Below are positions 11,725 through 22,749 of a stretch of 47,510 bases of DNA, piece by piece. The stretch is from Azospirillum melinis (GTDB lineage: Bacteria > Pseudomonadota > Alphaproteobacteria > Azospirillales > Azospirillaceae), in NCBI RefSeq assembly GCF_013340935.1, contig NZ_WHOS01000055.1, forward strand, positions 1 through 47,510, given 5' to 3'. Each line of letters opens with the position of its first letter. The stretch's first letter is position 1. The notes under the pieces are model-generated. The model had not been told where the DNA came from. It ran no database searches and saw nothing but the letters and a program-made list of their open reading frames with translations. Both the position numbers and the translations under genes were made by a program.

Positions 11725-11757
11725 GCCGCCGTCCCCGCCCTCGCGGGGATGACGGCA
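11725..11757. repeat. REP-like GC palindrome
   Basis: In the 170-bp gap between treS and glgB, CCCCGC (11733-11738) and GCGGGG (11743-11748) face each other inside a longer GCCGTC...GACGGC frame. Extragenic palindromes of this GTCATCCCCGC type are scattered widely in proteobacterial genomes. It may form an mRNA hairpin between the two genes. Confidence 0.55.
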
Positions 11758-11815
11758 ATGGGACAGGTATGGTCCACGAGACGACAGAGCCTCCACGAAG
11801 AAGGGCACTTGGCCA

Positions 11816-14116
<2,301 letters not shown>

Positions 14117-14521
14117 GGGAAGCGCCTTCTCCCAGGACGGGAGAGGGCGGCGCACGCGGCAACCCCTGCCATTGTTGCCAACCTCCCTTGACGACACCGG
14201 GGGGAGGCTTTCTTATTGGATCCCTTGCGTCTTTTCAGGGAACCGGTGAGGCGTGCGCTGGCTGACGGTCGACAGGACCCCTCTTCCCGCCATTGATGAG
14301 GCGATGCGAACCCGGCGGGCGAACCACAAGGCGCTGGGCTGCCGAAGGAGTGCGCGCACGGACATGGCTGTGCGGCAAGCGAACGGAACAGTGGAACACC
14401 TCCCGAAAACTGTTTCATCCTGTTCCAAACGTTCCATCCGCCGGCCTCCCGACCGGCGCCCCGCCGCATCGCTGGCCCTGACGATCGCCTCCACGACCTC
14501 CACCACACAGGCCGCCCGCTG
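14117..14521. other. 405-bp gap between glgB and glgX with one short hairpin
   Basis: A perfect 6-bp hairpin (TCTCCC 14128-14133, GGGAGA 14139-14144) follows the glgB stop and resembles the common extragenic CTCCC/GGGAG repeat of these genomes. It has no T-tract. The rest shows no convincing gene; short open frames here have no recognisable protein character. A promoter for glgX may lie here, but no clear -35/-10 pair was seen. Confidence 0.5.
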
Positions 14522-16660
14522 ATGCCCTCCACCCCCGCCCGCACCCCGGTCTGGCCCGGCAAGCCCAATCCGCTCGGCGCCACTTGGGACGGGTTTGGCG
14601 TCAATTTCGCGATCTTCTCCGCCCATGCCGAGCGGGTGGAGCTTTGCCTGTTCGACAAGACCGGCCAGCGCGAGGTGGAGCGGGTCACCCTGCCGGAACA
14701 CACCGACGAGGTCTGGCACGGCTTCCTGCCCGACGCCCGGCCCGGCCTGCTCTACGGCTACCGCGTCCATGGGCCGTACGAGCCGGAGGAGGGGCACCGC
14801 TTCAACCCGAACAAGCTGCTGATCGACCCCTATGCCCGGGCGCTGTTCGGCGGCTTCAAATGGTCGGACGCCCATTACGGCTACCGGGTCGGCTCGACCA
14901 AGGAGGATCTGTCCTTCGACCGCCGCGACAATGCCCGCGGCATGCCGAAATGCCGGGTGGTTGACGGCGCCTTCACCTGGGGCCATGACCGCCACCGCCG
15001 GGTGCCCTGGACCGATACGGTTCTCTACGAGACCCATCTGCGCGGCTTCACCATGCGCCATCCGGATGTGCCCGCCCATCTGCGCGGCACCTTCGCCGGC
15101 ATGTCGACCCAGAACGTCGTCGACTATCTGCGGGCGCTGGGCATCACCTCGGTGGAGTTCCTGCCGGTCCAGGCCGTCGCCGACGAACAGCATCTCGTCA
15201 CCCGCGGCCTGACCAACTACTGGGGCTACAACACCATCGGCTTCTTCGCGCCGGAGCCGCGCTACATGAACACCGGCGTCCTGTCGGAGTTCAAGACGAT
15301 GGTCGCCCGCCTGCACGAGGCGGGGATCGAGGTCATCCTCGACGTCGTCTACAACCACACCGCCGAAGGCAACCATCTGGGGCCGACCCTGTCCTTCAAG
15401 GGCATCGACAATCTCAGCTATTACCGGCTGATGCCGGACAGCCCGCGCTACTACATCAACGACACCGGCACCGGCAACACGCTGGATTTCAGCCACCCGC
15501 GCGTGATCCAGATGGTGATGGACAGCCTCCGCTACTGGGTGACGGAGATGCATGTCGACGGCTTCCGCTTCGATCTTGCCACCGTGCTGGCGCGGGAGCC
15601 CTACGGCTACGATCCGGGTTCGGGATTCCTCGACGCGGTTCGCCAGGACCCGGTGCTGGCCGACGTCAAGCTGATCGCCGAGCCGTGGGACGTCGGTCCC
15701 GGCGGCTATCAGGTCGGCAACTTCCCGCCGGGCTGGGCGGAGTGGAACGACCGCTACCGCGACACCGTGCGGCGCTACTGGCGCGGCGACGACGGCATGC
15801 TGCCGGAACTGGCCGGGCGCATCGCCGGCTCCGCCGACCTGTTCGAGAAGCGCGGGCGCCGCCCCTGGGCCAGCGTGAACTTCATCACCGCCCATGACGG
15901 CTTCACCCTGCACGACCTCGTCTCCTACAACGACAAGCACAACTGGGCGAACGGCGAGGAGAACCGCGACGGCCATTCCTCCAACTGCTCGTGGAACCAT
16001 GGGGTGGAGGGGCCGACCGACGATCCCGCGGTGACCGGGCTGCGGGCCCGGCAGAAGCGCAACATGCTGGCGACGCTGATGCTGTCGCAGGGCACGCCGA
16101 TGATGCTGGCCGGCGACGAGCTGGACCACAGCCAGGACGGCAACAACAACGCCTATTGCCAGGACAACGACATCACCTGGCTGGACTGGAGCAAGCGCGA
16201 CGGGGCGCTGGTGTCCTTCGTCCGCCGGCTGATCGCGTTGCGCCGCATCCATCCGGTGCTGCGCCGGCCGCTCTTCCTGCATGGGCGGGAGGTGGCGGAA
16301 AACGGGCTGAAGGACATCGTCTGGTACAATGCCCAGGGGGTCGAGAAGACCGCCGAGCATTGGCGCAACACCCAGGCGCGCTGCATCGTCCTGCTGCTGA
16401 ACGGCCGCGCCGGCACCCATGTCGGCCCGGACGGTCAGCCGCTGTCCGACGGCGTCCTGCTGATCGTGCTGAACGCCCATGCCGACACCCTGGCCGTGAC
16501 CCTGCCCGACGTGCCGGGTGGCCGGGGCTGGCGCTGCGTGCTCGACACCCGCATCGACGACGGGGCGGGGGACGAGCGCATCCATCTGGCCGGTCGGTCG
16601 GCGCTGGTCGACGGGCGCACGGTCCTTGTCTTCACCCTGGTGGAGCAGGCGGGGATGTGA
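14522..16660 (+). CDS. glgX: glycogen debranching enzyme (isoamylase type)
   Basis: A 712-aa GH13 debranching enzyme that removes alpha-1,6 side chains from glycogen trimmed by phosphorylase. The N-terminal CBM48 segment starts at once (PNPLGATWDGFGVNFAIFSA). The triad is Asp351 (DGFRFDLATVL), Glu387 (LIAEPWDVGPGGYQ) and Asp459 (NFITAHDGFTLHDLVS), and GYNTIGFFAPEPRY is another conserved family block. The length is close to the family's. It lies between glgB and a receiver-domain gene; malQ, which rearranges released linear chains, follows. Confidence 0.96.
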   Translation: MPSTPARTPVWPGKPNPLGATWDGFGVNFAIFSAHAERVELCLFDKTGQREVERVTLPEHTDEVWHGFLPDARPGLLYGYRVHGPYEPEEGHRFNPNKLLIDPYARALFGGFKWSDAHYGYRVGSTKEDLSFDRRDNARGMPKCRVVDGAFTWGHDRHRRVPWTDTVLYETHLRGFTMRHPDVPAHLRGTFAGMSTQNVVDYLRALGITSVEFLPVQAVADEQHLVTRGLTNYWGYNTIGFFAPEPRYMNTGVLSEFKTMVARLHEAGIEVILDVVYNHTAEGNHLGPTLSFKGIDNLSYYRLMPDSPRYYINDTGTGNTLDFSHPRVIQMVMDSLRYWVTEMHVDGFRFDLATVLAREPYGYDPGSGFLDAVRQDPVLADVKLIAEPWDVGPGGYQVGNFPPGWAEWNDRYRDTVRRYWRGDDGMLPELAGRIAGSADLFEKRGRRPWASVNFITAHDGFTLHDLVSYNDKHNWANGEENRDGHSSNCSWNHGVEGPTDDPAVTGLRARQKRNMLATLMLSQGTPMMLAGDELDHSQDGNNNAYCQDNDITWLDWSKRDGALVSFVRRLIALRRIHPVLRRPLFLHGREVAENGLKDIVWYNAQGVEKTAEHWRNTQARCIVLLLNGRAGTHVGPDGQPLSDGVLLIVLNAHADTLAVTLPDVPGGRGWRCVLDTRIDDGAGDERIHLAGRSALVDGRTVLVFTLVEQAGM

Positions 16661-16841
16661 CGGGTCGGACAGGAGAGATGGGCGGAAGACATGGGCAGGA
16701 GACAGGCCATGCGGTGCCCTGCGATCCTTTGCCCACTGTCCCTCTCCCGGGCGGAGATGCTACCGCGACGGGCGGAGACAACGTGTGTTACGCTGTGCGG
16801 CGCGTTTCCGTCACAGCCGCAGCGGAGCTTCGGGTAGGACG

Positions 16842-17924
16842 ATGCCGGATTACGATTTCTCGCAGGTCGACGCCGCGATCATCGACAGCCAGCTCAACAC
16901 CGCGCGCGTGTTCCGCGACGTGCTGATCCGGCTGGGCTTCCGGCGGGTGGAACTGTTCGATTCGGTGAAGGCCGCCGCCGGCCTGCTGGGATCCGTCATG
17001 CCCGATCTGGTGCTGGTCGATGCCGACGGCGAGGATTCCGAGGCCTTCCATTTCATCCGGGCCCTGCGCAACGAACCGACGGTGCCCAACCCGTTCGCCT
17101 GCGTCATCGTCACCACCTGGGCGCCGACCCCGGCGCTGCTGACCCGCGTCACCAATGTCGGCGGCGACGATCTGCTGATGAAGCCGGTGTCGCCGAAGCA
17201 GGTGCGCGACCGCATCGTCAGCCTGATCGAGGCGCGCAAGGGCTTCGTCGTCACCGCCGACTACATCGGGCCCGACCGCCGCAAATCGCCGCGCGAAGGG
17301 GCGCAGGTCCCGGTTCTGGACGCACCCAACACTTTGAGGTTGAAGGCGACCGGCCAATGGACGCAGTCCGGCGCCCGCATGCTGCTGAACGAGGCGGTCG
17401 CCACCGTCACCACCCAGAAGCGGCTGCGCGCCAGCATCCAGGTCGCCTTCCTGGTGGAATTCGCCCTTGTCGGCCTGGCGCGTCAGGCTCCGGACCGCAT
17501 GTCCATCGACCATGTCGGCCGCATCGGCGGCTTCCTGGACGATTTGCTGCGCCGGCTGGGCGACGATGGCGACCATGCCCCCGTCGAGGCGGTCGCCCGT
17601 GCGATCAAGACACTGGCCGACAAGGTGCGCGCCGCCGCCGAAACCGGTCCGGTTGCCGCCGACGACCGCGACCAGTTGCAGGCGCTGTCCCGCGCCCTGA
17701 TGCAGGCCGTCGATCCCGACCGCGCGCTGGAGGCGATGACGCACGAAGTGTCGTCGGCCGTTGCCGGCTACCGCAGCCGGCTGGAGCAGATCGCCCAGGC
17801 CAAGGCCGCCGCTGCGGCGGCGCTGACGGCCTCCACCGCCGCGGCCGACGAGGGCGCAAACGAGCCCGTCGCAATGTCCACCCCGTTGCCGGCTGCCGCC
17901 GGCACGGCCCTGTCCGCCGGCTGA
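16842..17924 (+). CDS. receiver-domain protein with an unassigned helical C-terminus
   Basis: A 360-aa protein. Residues ~8-130 form a CheY-like receiver. The phosphate-site Asp is likely in DLVLVDADGED, the switch Thr in CVIVTTW and the Lys in LMKPVSPKQV. The N-terminal acidic pair is reduced to one aspartate (AIIDSQ instead of the usual DD), so metal binding may be weakened. TADYIGPDRR follows, a motif seen after receivers in Azospirillum-like bacteria. The remainder (~160-360) is helical, ends in an Ala-rich tail, and has no recognised output domain. The ATG at 16842 begins the receiver; the frame is open further upstream inside glgX. Its place between glgX and malQ suggests a link to glucan metabolism, but this is inference. 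Confidence 0.75.
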   Translation: MPDYDFSQVDAAIIDSQLNTARVFRDVLIRLGFRRVELFDSVKAAAGLLGSVMPDLVLVDADGEDSEAFHFIRALRNEPTVPNPFACVIVTTWAPTPALLTRVTNVGGDDLLMKPVSPKQVRDRIVSLIEARKGFVVTADYIGPDRRKSPREGAQVPVLDAPNTLRLKATGQWTQSGARMLLNEAVATVTTQKRLRASIQVAFLVEFALVGLARQAPDRMSIDHVGRIGGFLDDLLRRLGDDGDHAPVEAVARAIKTLADKVRAAAETGPVAADDRDQLQALSRALMQAVDPDRALEAMTHEVSSAVAGYRSRLEQIAQAKAAAAAALTASTAAADEGANEPVAMSTPLPAAAGTALSAG

Positions 17925-18045
17925 TTGGAGCCGGCTGATTGGGGAGCGCCGATGGCATAGGCCGCCGTGCGGCATTGACGCCGGCCGTTGCCGCCCCAAT
18001 CCCTAAGCCCCACCCTTCCTTTCGTACAACCCGCGGGGACCCTGC

Positions 18046-20235
18046 ATGAGTGATCTCGACCGGCTGGCCGATCTGCTTGGACTTGAACCCCACTATCACG
18101 ACATCTGGGGCAACCGGCGGGAGACGTCCGCCGCCACCAAGCGGGCGCTGATCGCCGCCATGGGGTTGCAGGCCGCCACGGATGAGGAGGTCGCCGACAG
18201 CCTGCGTACGGTCGAACGCCGATCCTGGAGCCGTCCGCTGCCGCCGGTCCTGATCAGCGGGGAAGGGCAGGGGATCGGTCTGGAGGTCGCCCTGCCGGCC
18301 GGGCTGGACGAGGCCGCGCTGGTGTGGGAGCTGACGCCGGAGGGGGGAACCGCCCAGGGCGGCCGTGTCGCGGTCCGCGACCTGCCCGTCACCGACCGCA
18401 CCGCCCTGGACGGTACGGCCTATGAGCGCCGTGCGCTGGGCGCCCTGCTGCCGGTGTCCCTGCCCATCGGCTATCACCGGCTGGACCTGCATGTGGAAAT
18501 CGCCGGCGGGACGGGGCCGTCGGGCTCCACCACCCTGATCGTGGCGCCCGAGCGCTGCGTGACGGTGGAGGAGATGGTGCCGGCCGGCCGCAGTTGGGGC
18601 ATCGGCTTGCAGGTCTATTCGCTGCGGTCGGAGCATGACTGGGGCATGGGCGATTTCGCCGACCTCGCCGGCTTCGCCGAAGTCGCCGGGCGGCTGGGCG
18701 CCGGGCTGGTCGGGCTGAGCCCACTGCATGCCCTGTTCCCGGCGGACCCCAACCACATCGGCCCCTATTCGCCGTCCAGCCGCCAGTTCCTCAACATCCT
18801 TTACATCGACCCGGCCGCCGTTCCCGAATTCGCCGGTGCCGACGATCTGCAGACCCGGATCGCGGATCCCGCCTTCCAGACGGCGCTGGCGTCGGCCCGG
18901 CAGGCGGAGCTGGTCGACTACCCCGCCGTCGCCGCGCTGAAGCTGCCGCTGCTGGAGGCTCTGCACGCCCGCTTCCGCAGCCTCCCCGACGACCACCCGC
19001 GCAAGGTCGCCTATGCCGCCTTCCGGCAGGACATGGGGGCGGCGCTGGACCGCCAAGCCCTGTTCGATGCCCTGCATGAGCATTTCTTCCGCCAGGATTC
19101 CGCACAGTGGATGTGGCGGAGCTGGCCGGCCGCCTTCCAGGACCCGCAGAGCGCCGAGGTGGCGGATTTCGCCGCAACGCATGCCGACCGCGTCGATTTC
19201 TTCGCCTGGGCACAGTTCGAGGCCGACCGCCAGCTGGGCGAGGCTGCGGCACGCGGGCGGTCCGCCGGCCTCGCCATGGGCTTCTACCGCGACCTTGCCG
19301 TTGCCGCCCACCCCGGCGGCGGCTCCGCCTGGGCCGATCCGGCGATGCTGGTGCAGGGCGCCAATGTCGGAGCCCCGCCCGACCAGTTCAACATGAACGG
19401 CCAGAACTGGGGCTTGGCGCCTTTGTCGCCGCTGGGCCTGCGCGAGTCCGCCTATCGCCCCTTCATCGAGCTGCTGCGCGCCAACATGCGCCATGCCGCC
19501 GCGCTGCGCATCGACCATGTGATGGCATTGCAGCACCTGTTCTGGATTCCGGAGGACGGCAGTCCCGGCGCCTATGTGGCCTATCCCTTCCACGACCTGC
19601 TGCGCATCGTGGCGCTGGAGAGCCGGCGCAACCGGTGCGTCGTGATCGGCGAGGATTTGGGCACCGTGCCGGACGGTTTCCGCCCGGCCTTGGAGCAGGC
19701 CGGCATTCTCAGCTACCGCGTGCTCTATTTCGAGCGCACCGCCGACGGCGGCTTCAAGTCCCCCGCTGAGTATCCGGCCGGTTCGATGGCGACGGTCAGC
19801 ACTCATGATCTGGCCCCCTTCAAGGGCTTCTGGACCGGTCGCGACCTCGACTGGCGCAAACGGCTGGGCCTTTATCCCGACGATGCCAGTCGCGACAAGG
19901 ACCGCTGGGACCGCGGCGTCGACCGCTGGCGCCTGTTGCAGGCCCTGTCGCGGGAGGGGTTGCGCCCGGACAGCTATCCCACGGAGGACGGCGAGCAGCC
20001 GTTCCGCGTCGAGCTGTCCGCCGCTGTCCACGCCTATCTGTCGCGCACGCCATCTCGCATCGTGATGGTTCAGATCGAAGATGCGCTGGCCGATGACGAG
20101 CAGCCCAACCTTCCCGGCACGGTGGACCAGCACCCAAACTGGCGCCGCCGTCTTCCCCGCAAGCTGGAGGAGTTGGAGGTTGACGAAGACCTTCGCCACA
20201 TCGTCGCCCCGATGACCGGCATCGTTCCGCGATGA
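18046..20235 (+). CDS. malQ: 4-alpha-glucanotransferase (amylomaltase)
   Basis: A 729-aa GH77 enzyme that transfers alpha-1,4-glucan segments between maltodextrins. The long N-terminal region (to ~170) matches MalQ proteins of the E. coli type rather than the short plant/Thermus type. SWGIGLQVYSLRS and GAGLVGLSPLHALFP begin the catalytic barrel. The triad is Asp490 (ALRIDHVMALQ), Glu536 (VVIGEDLGTVP) and Asp588 (VSTHDLAPFKGFW). The gene closes the glucan cluster and is followed by a GC hairpin and the tRNA-Gln gene. Confidence 0.96.
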   Translation: MSDLDRLADLLGLEPHYHDIWGNRRETSAATKRALIAAMGLQAATDEEVADSLRTVERRSWSRPLPPVLISGEGQGIGLEVALPAGLDEAALVWELTPEGGTAQGGRVAVRDLPVTDRTALDGTAYERRALGALLPVSLPIGYHRLDLHVEIAGGTGPSGSTTLIVAPERCVTVEEMVPAGRSWGIGLQVYSLRSEHDWGMGDFADLAGFAEVAGRLGAGLVGLSPLHALFPADPNHIGPYSPSSRQFLNILYIDPAAVPEFAGADDLQTRIADPAFQTALASARQAELVDYPAVAALKLPLLEALHARFRSLPDDHPRKVAYAAFRQDMGAALDRQALFDALHEHFFRQDSAQWMWRSWPAAFQDPQSAEVADFAATHADRVDFFAWAQFEADRQLGEAAARGRSAGLAMGFYRDLAVAAHPGGGSAWADPAMLVQGANVGAPPDQFNMNGQNWGLAPLSPLGLRESAYRPFIELLRANMRHAAALRIDHVMALQHLFWIPEDGSPGAYVAYPFHDLLRIVALESRRNRCVVIGEDLGTVPDGFRPALEQAGILSYRVLYFERTADGGFKSPAEYPAGSMATVSTHDLAPFKGFWTGRDLDWRKRLGLYPDDASRDKDRWDRGVDRWRLLQALSREGLRPDSYPTEDGEQPFRVELSAAVHAYLSRTPSRIVMVQIEDALADDEQPNLPGTVDQHPNWRRRLPRKLEELEVDEDLRHIVAPMTGIVPR

Positions 20236-20238
20236 CGA

Positions 20239-20283
20239 CAACCGCCGCCGGCCTGGGGAAAACCGGGCCGGCGGCGGCGGTTG
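20239..20283. other. strong GC hairpin after malQ
   Basis: A stem of about 14 bp (arms near 20239-20253 and 20266-20283, CCGCCGCCGGCC facing GGCCGGCGGCGG) follows the malQ stop. The flank is A-rich on the + strand, so it is not a classic intrinsic terminator for malQ. It may stabilise the mRNA 3' end or act with Rho. Confidence 0.6.
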
Positions 20284-20314
20284 GAAAAAAATGCATCCGG
20301 AGCGAAAAAAGCTC

Positions 20315-20343
20315 TTCACAGCCCGGCACATGGTCGCTATAAA
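20315..20343 (+). promoter_or_regulatory. promoter of tRNA-Gln
   Basis: TTCACA (20315-20320), a 17-base spacer and TATAAA (20338-20343) stand 48 bases before the tRNA. Both boxes are near sigma70 consensus. Confidence 0.75.
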
Positions 20344-20391
20344 CCCGCCCACACCACGGGGCACGGCGAACGAGCCGCCCCGGTGACGGTC

Positions 20392-20465
20392 TGGGGGATC
20401 GTCTAGCGGTAGGACAGCGGACTCTGACTCCGCCAGCCTAGGTTCGAATCCTAGTCCCCCAACCA
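20392..20465 (+). tRNA. tRNA-Gln (anticodon CUG)
   Basis: A full cloverleaf can be drawn. The acceptor TGGGGGA (20392-20398) pairs with TCCCCCA (20455-20461). The anticodon stem GCGGA/TCCGC closes the loop CTCTGAC, giving anticodon CTG. The T-arm contains GGTTCGAATCC. The discriminator A and an encoded CCA end the gene. The integrase gene starts 92 bases downstream, and 3' ends of tRNA genes are the usual attB of tyrosine-recombinase islands. The 3' half is intact, as expected when the element carries a restoring copy. Confidence 0.97.
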
Positions 20466-20556
20466 TTTTCCCGGATTTCCTCAAGTAATTGCTGATGACT
20501 CTGGCGATGTGGGCAACATAGCCCAAATCGCTGCCACACTTTCGAGTGGAGCGGTC

Positions 20557-22161
20557 ATGCAGCACATCTGTCGGCGGGCCGGTACTTACCATTTTCGCCG
20601 TCGAATTCCTCTTCGCCACCAGCCTGTGTTGGGCGGCAAGGCGGAGATTTATAGGTCGCTCGAAACATCGAGCCCGCGCGATGCCGCGATCAGGTCCCGT
20701 CTACTTTACGTTGAAAGCGAACGCCTCTTCGCTGCCCTTGACCGGGAGCCCGGGTTGGCGGTCGATGCCGCCAGGCAGCTGATGCGGGACTTGGTCGGCC
20801 CCGCTGCGTGGGTTCACATGAACCCGATGCTGCGGCGGTCGTTGGACCCGACCCCGCCGCCGGGCCTCTCTCCGGTACCGTGCGAACTTGGCGGGGCGGC
20901 GATGGAAATGACAGCCGCCGTCCATGTCGGCGTCCTCGATCCTCCCAAGCCATCGGCGGAGGCCGCGCGGCAATCGGTGGCCGTCGCGGTCGAGAACCCG
21001 TCGGCGCCCGCCAATCCTCCTCCGGCCGCGTCGCCCGCTGCGCCGCCTGCCGACGGAAAGCCGCCCTCGAGCGCCACCTTGGCCGCTCCGCTCTTCGGCG
21101 CGCTGGCCGAGCCCCATGTCGAGCACATGCTGGACACCGGTGCCTGGAGCGCCCAGCAGACCGCGCTGCAAACCCGCGCCACCTTCCGTCTGTGGATCGA
21201 GTTCCACGGTGATCGGCCGGTTGACGCCTACAGCCGACGCGATGCCTCGGCCTTCATGGAAGCCCTGCGGAAGCTGCCCCGGATGCACGGCCGGTCGCCC
21301 CTGTTCAAAGGCACGATGCGCCGGAACATCGAGGCGGCCGAGCGATTGGCGGTGAGGGGAAAAGGACAGCCCCTGCTGACGATGAAGACGATCAAGCGTC
21401 ACATGAGCGCGCTGCACGGCTACTGGGACTGGCTCCGGCAGCACGGGCATCATGAGTTCGCCTCCAATCCCTTCGCTGGTTTCGATTTTCCCAGCAGCAA
21501 ACCCGCGTCCGAGCAGCGCTCGATGTGGGAGGACGCCGACCTGAAGCGGCTGTTCACGTCGAGGATCTGGGTCGGCCCTGACGTGGACAGGTGGAGCGCC
21601 GCCTACTGGTTGCCGCTGATCGGCCTGTTGACCGGGATGCGGCTCGAGGAGATCGCGCAGCTGCACACCGCCGATGTCAAGCAGCGGGACGGCATCGACT
21701 TCTTCCTGGTCCATGCCGAGGACGAACGGCGGACCAAGAACGCGAACTCGGTGCGCGAGGTGCCGATCCCCGGCGCGCTCGTCGCCCTGGGCTTCATGAA
21801 GCTGGTCGCTGAGCGGCGCCGCACGAACAGCAAGCGGCTTTGGCCGGACCTGAGCGGCCAGGGGCCGGATCGGCGGCTGGGCGCTTACTACACGCGGCGC
21901 TTCACCGAGTACCGCCGCGAAATCGGGATCTACAAGCCTGGCGTCGACTTCCACAGCCTGCGCGGCACCTTCGAGACGCTGGTGCTCAACGCGGGCGCCA
22001 GCCCGGTCTTCGTGAAGGCGATCATGGGCCACAGCACCTCGGACCTCCTGGGCGAGGGCAGCCGGTACCTGAAGCACGTCACGCTGAAGAACAAGCTGGA
22101 GACGATGAACATGCTCAGGCTGGGTGTCGACCTCGGGCACCTGCTGCCATCGACGAGATGA
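20557..22161 (+). CDS. int: tyrosine recombinase/integrase of a tRNA-targeted island
   Basis: A 534-aa site-specific recombinase. The N-terminus MQHICRRAGTYHFRRRIPLR matches the DUF6538-type start of many alphaproteobacterial phage and island integrases. An Ala/Pro-rich linker of roughly residues 130-185 precedes the core-binding domain. The catalytic set is Arg362 (LTGMRLEEIAQL), His466 and Arg469 (FHSLRGTF), His492 (MGHSTSD) and the nucleophile Tyr504 (SRYLKH). The ATG at 20557 has AGTGGAG upstream; an earlier in-frame GTG is unlikely. Adjacent to tRNA-Gln, it probably catalysed insertion and excision of the DNA to its right. Every catalytic residue is present, so it may still be active. 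Confidence 0.94.
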   Translation: MQHICRRAGTYHFRRRIPLRHQPVLGGKAEIYRSLETSSPRDAAIRSRLLYVESERLFAALDREPGLAVDAARQLMRDLVGPAAWVHMNPMLRRSLDPTPPPGLSPVPCELGGAAMEMTAAVHVGVLDPPKPSAEAARQSVAVAVENPSAPANPPPAASPAAPPADGKPPSSATLAAPLFGALAEPHVEHMLDTGAWSAQQTALQTRATFRLWIEFHGDRPVDAYSRRDASAFMEALRKLPRMHGRSPLFKGTMRRNIEAAERLAVRGKGQPLLTMKTIKRHMSALHGYWDWLRQHGHHEFASNPFAGFDFPSSKPASEQRSMWEDADLKRLFTSRIWVGPDVDRWSAAYWLPLIGLLTGMRLEEIAQLHTADVKQRDGIDFFLVHAEDERRTKNANSVREVPIPGALVALGFMKLVAERRRTNSKRLWPDLSGQGPDRRLGAYYTRRFTEYRREIGIYKPGVDFHSLRGTFETLVLNAGASPVFVKAIMGHSTSDLLGEGSRYLKHVTLKNKLETMNMLRLGVDLGHLLPSTR

Positions 22162-22192
22162 GCGGAGCAGCGACGGCTGGGAGAGGATAATT

Positions 22193-22265
22193 GCACCGTA
22201 CCGGTGCCGCGGATTACCGGCAAAATACCGTACGGTGCCGGGCCTTTACCGGCACCATACGGTGC
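22193..22265. repeat. three tandem GCACCGTACGGTGC-type palindromes
   Basis: GCACCG-TAC-CGGTGC (22193-22207), ACCGTACGGT (22227-22236) and GCACC-ATAC-GGTGC (22252-22265) are variants of one dyad. TTACCGGCA stands just before the second and overlaps the start of the third, so the last two units repeat with a period near 33 bp. They start about 30 bases after the integrase stop, where accessory recombination or autoregulatory sites of integrases often lie. Confidence 0.7.
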
Positions 22266-22294
22266 TCCCGCGACGGCAGGAGCTTCTTGATGAT

Positions 22295-22358
22295 CTGTTT
22301 CACGGCAGGCAGAACCTGTTGCACGGCTTCGGAAAAGTGTTGCACGGCTCCGGAAAGT
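22295..22358. repeat. 20-bp direct repeats, period ~21 bp
   Basis: GTTGCACGGCTTCGGAAAAG and GTTGCACGGCTCCGGAAAG follow each other 21 bases apart. A weaker first copy begins GTTTCACGGC. A spacing of two helical turns puts the copies on one face of the DNA, as for cooperative protein-binding sites. Confidence 0.6.
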
Positions 22359-22670
22359 TGATCCATTCGGCCGCTAACCCTTTGTTTTGGCGTCAGGATC
22401 TCATACGGCGGCTATCCAGGGCTTGCGGGAGTTCCCCAGGCGGCTCCGTGGACGGTCGATCTCGGGCACGTGCCTGCCGGGCTCTTTGAGCGGCTGATTC
22501 CGTTGACCTGGGCGTCCACATTCTATGGCGAAATTCGTGGACAGCGTGGCCGCGGCCGTCCCGGTTTGGTTGGTTGCCTGGGCGAGGGCATGGTTCACTT
22601 CGACTCCGGAGATCCCCAGGGTCGAGCGTAACGCCGCGATTCCGCCCGAGGATCACCGGAACCGGCCCAG

Positions 22671-22749
22671 TGAATCACTTTTCCTCGGCCGCTGTAGCCG
22701 ATTTCCTGGACGCCGGGTGCCGATCCGGAAACTCGGAAAAAGTGATTCA
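22671..22749. repeat. inverted repeat TGAATCACTTTTCC / GGAAAAAGTGATTCA
   Basis: Left arm 22671-22684 and right arm 22735-22749 match except for one extra A; the loop is about 50 bp. GTGATTC occurs once more at 22764. Similar AT-rich GTGATTCA-type ends border some insertion sequences, so this may be the scar of a lost element; no transposase is present. Confidence 0.5.

Noticed and set aside
20239..20283. Intrinsic terminator for malQ
   Set aside because: The hairpin is strong but followed by an A-run, not a T-run, on the malQ strand. Listed only as a hairpin.
17605..20619. 1004-codon open frame on the - strand across malQ and the tRNA
   Set aside because: Antisense to malQ and tRNA-Gln, with low-complexity translation. 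Rejected as a GC-driven shadow.
22124..22489. 121-codon + strand open frame overlapping the end of int
   Set aside because: It overlaps the integrase coding end and its repeated LLHG-type peptide comes from the 21-bp DNA repeats, so it is probably not a gene.
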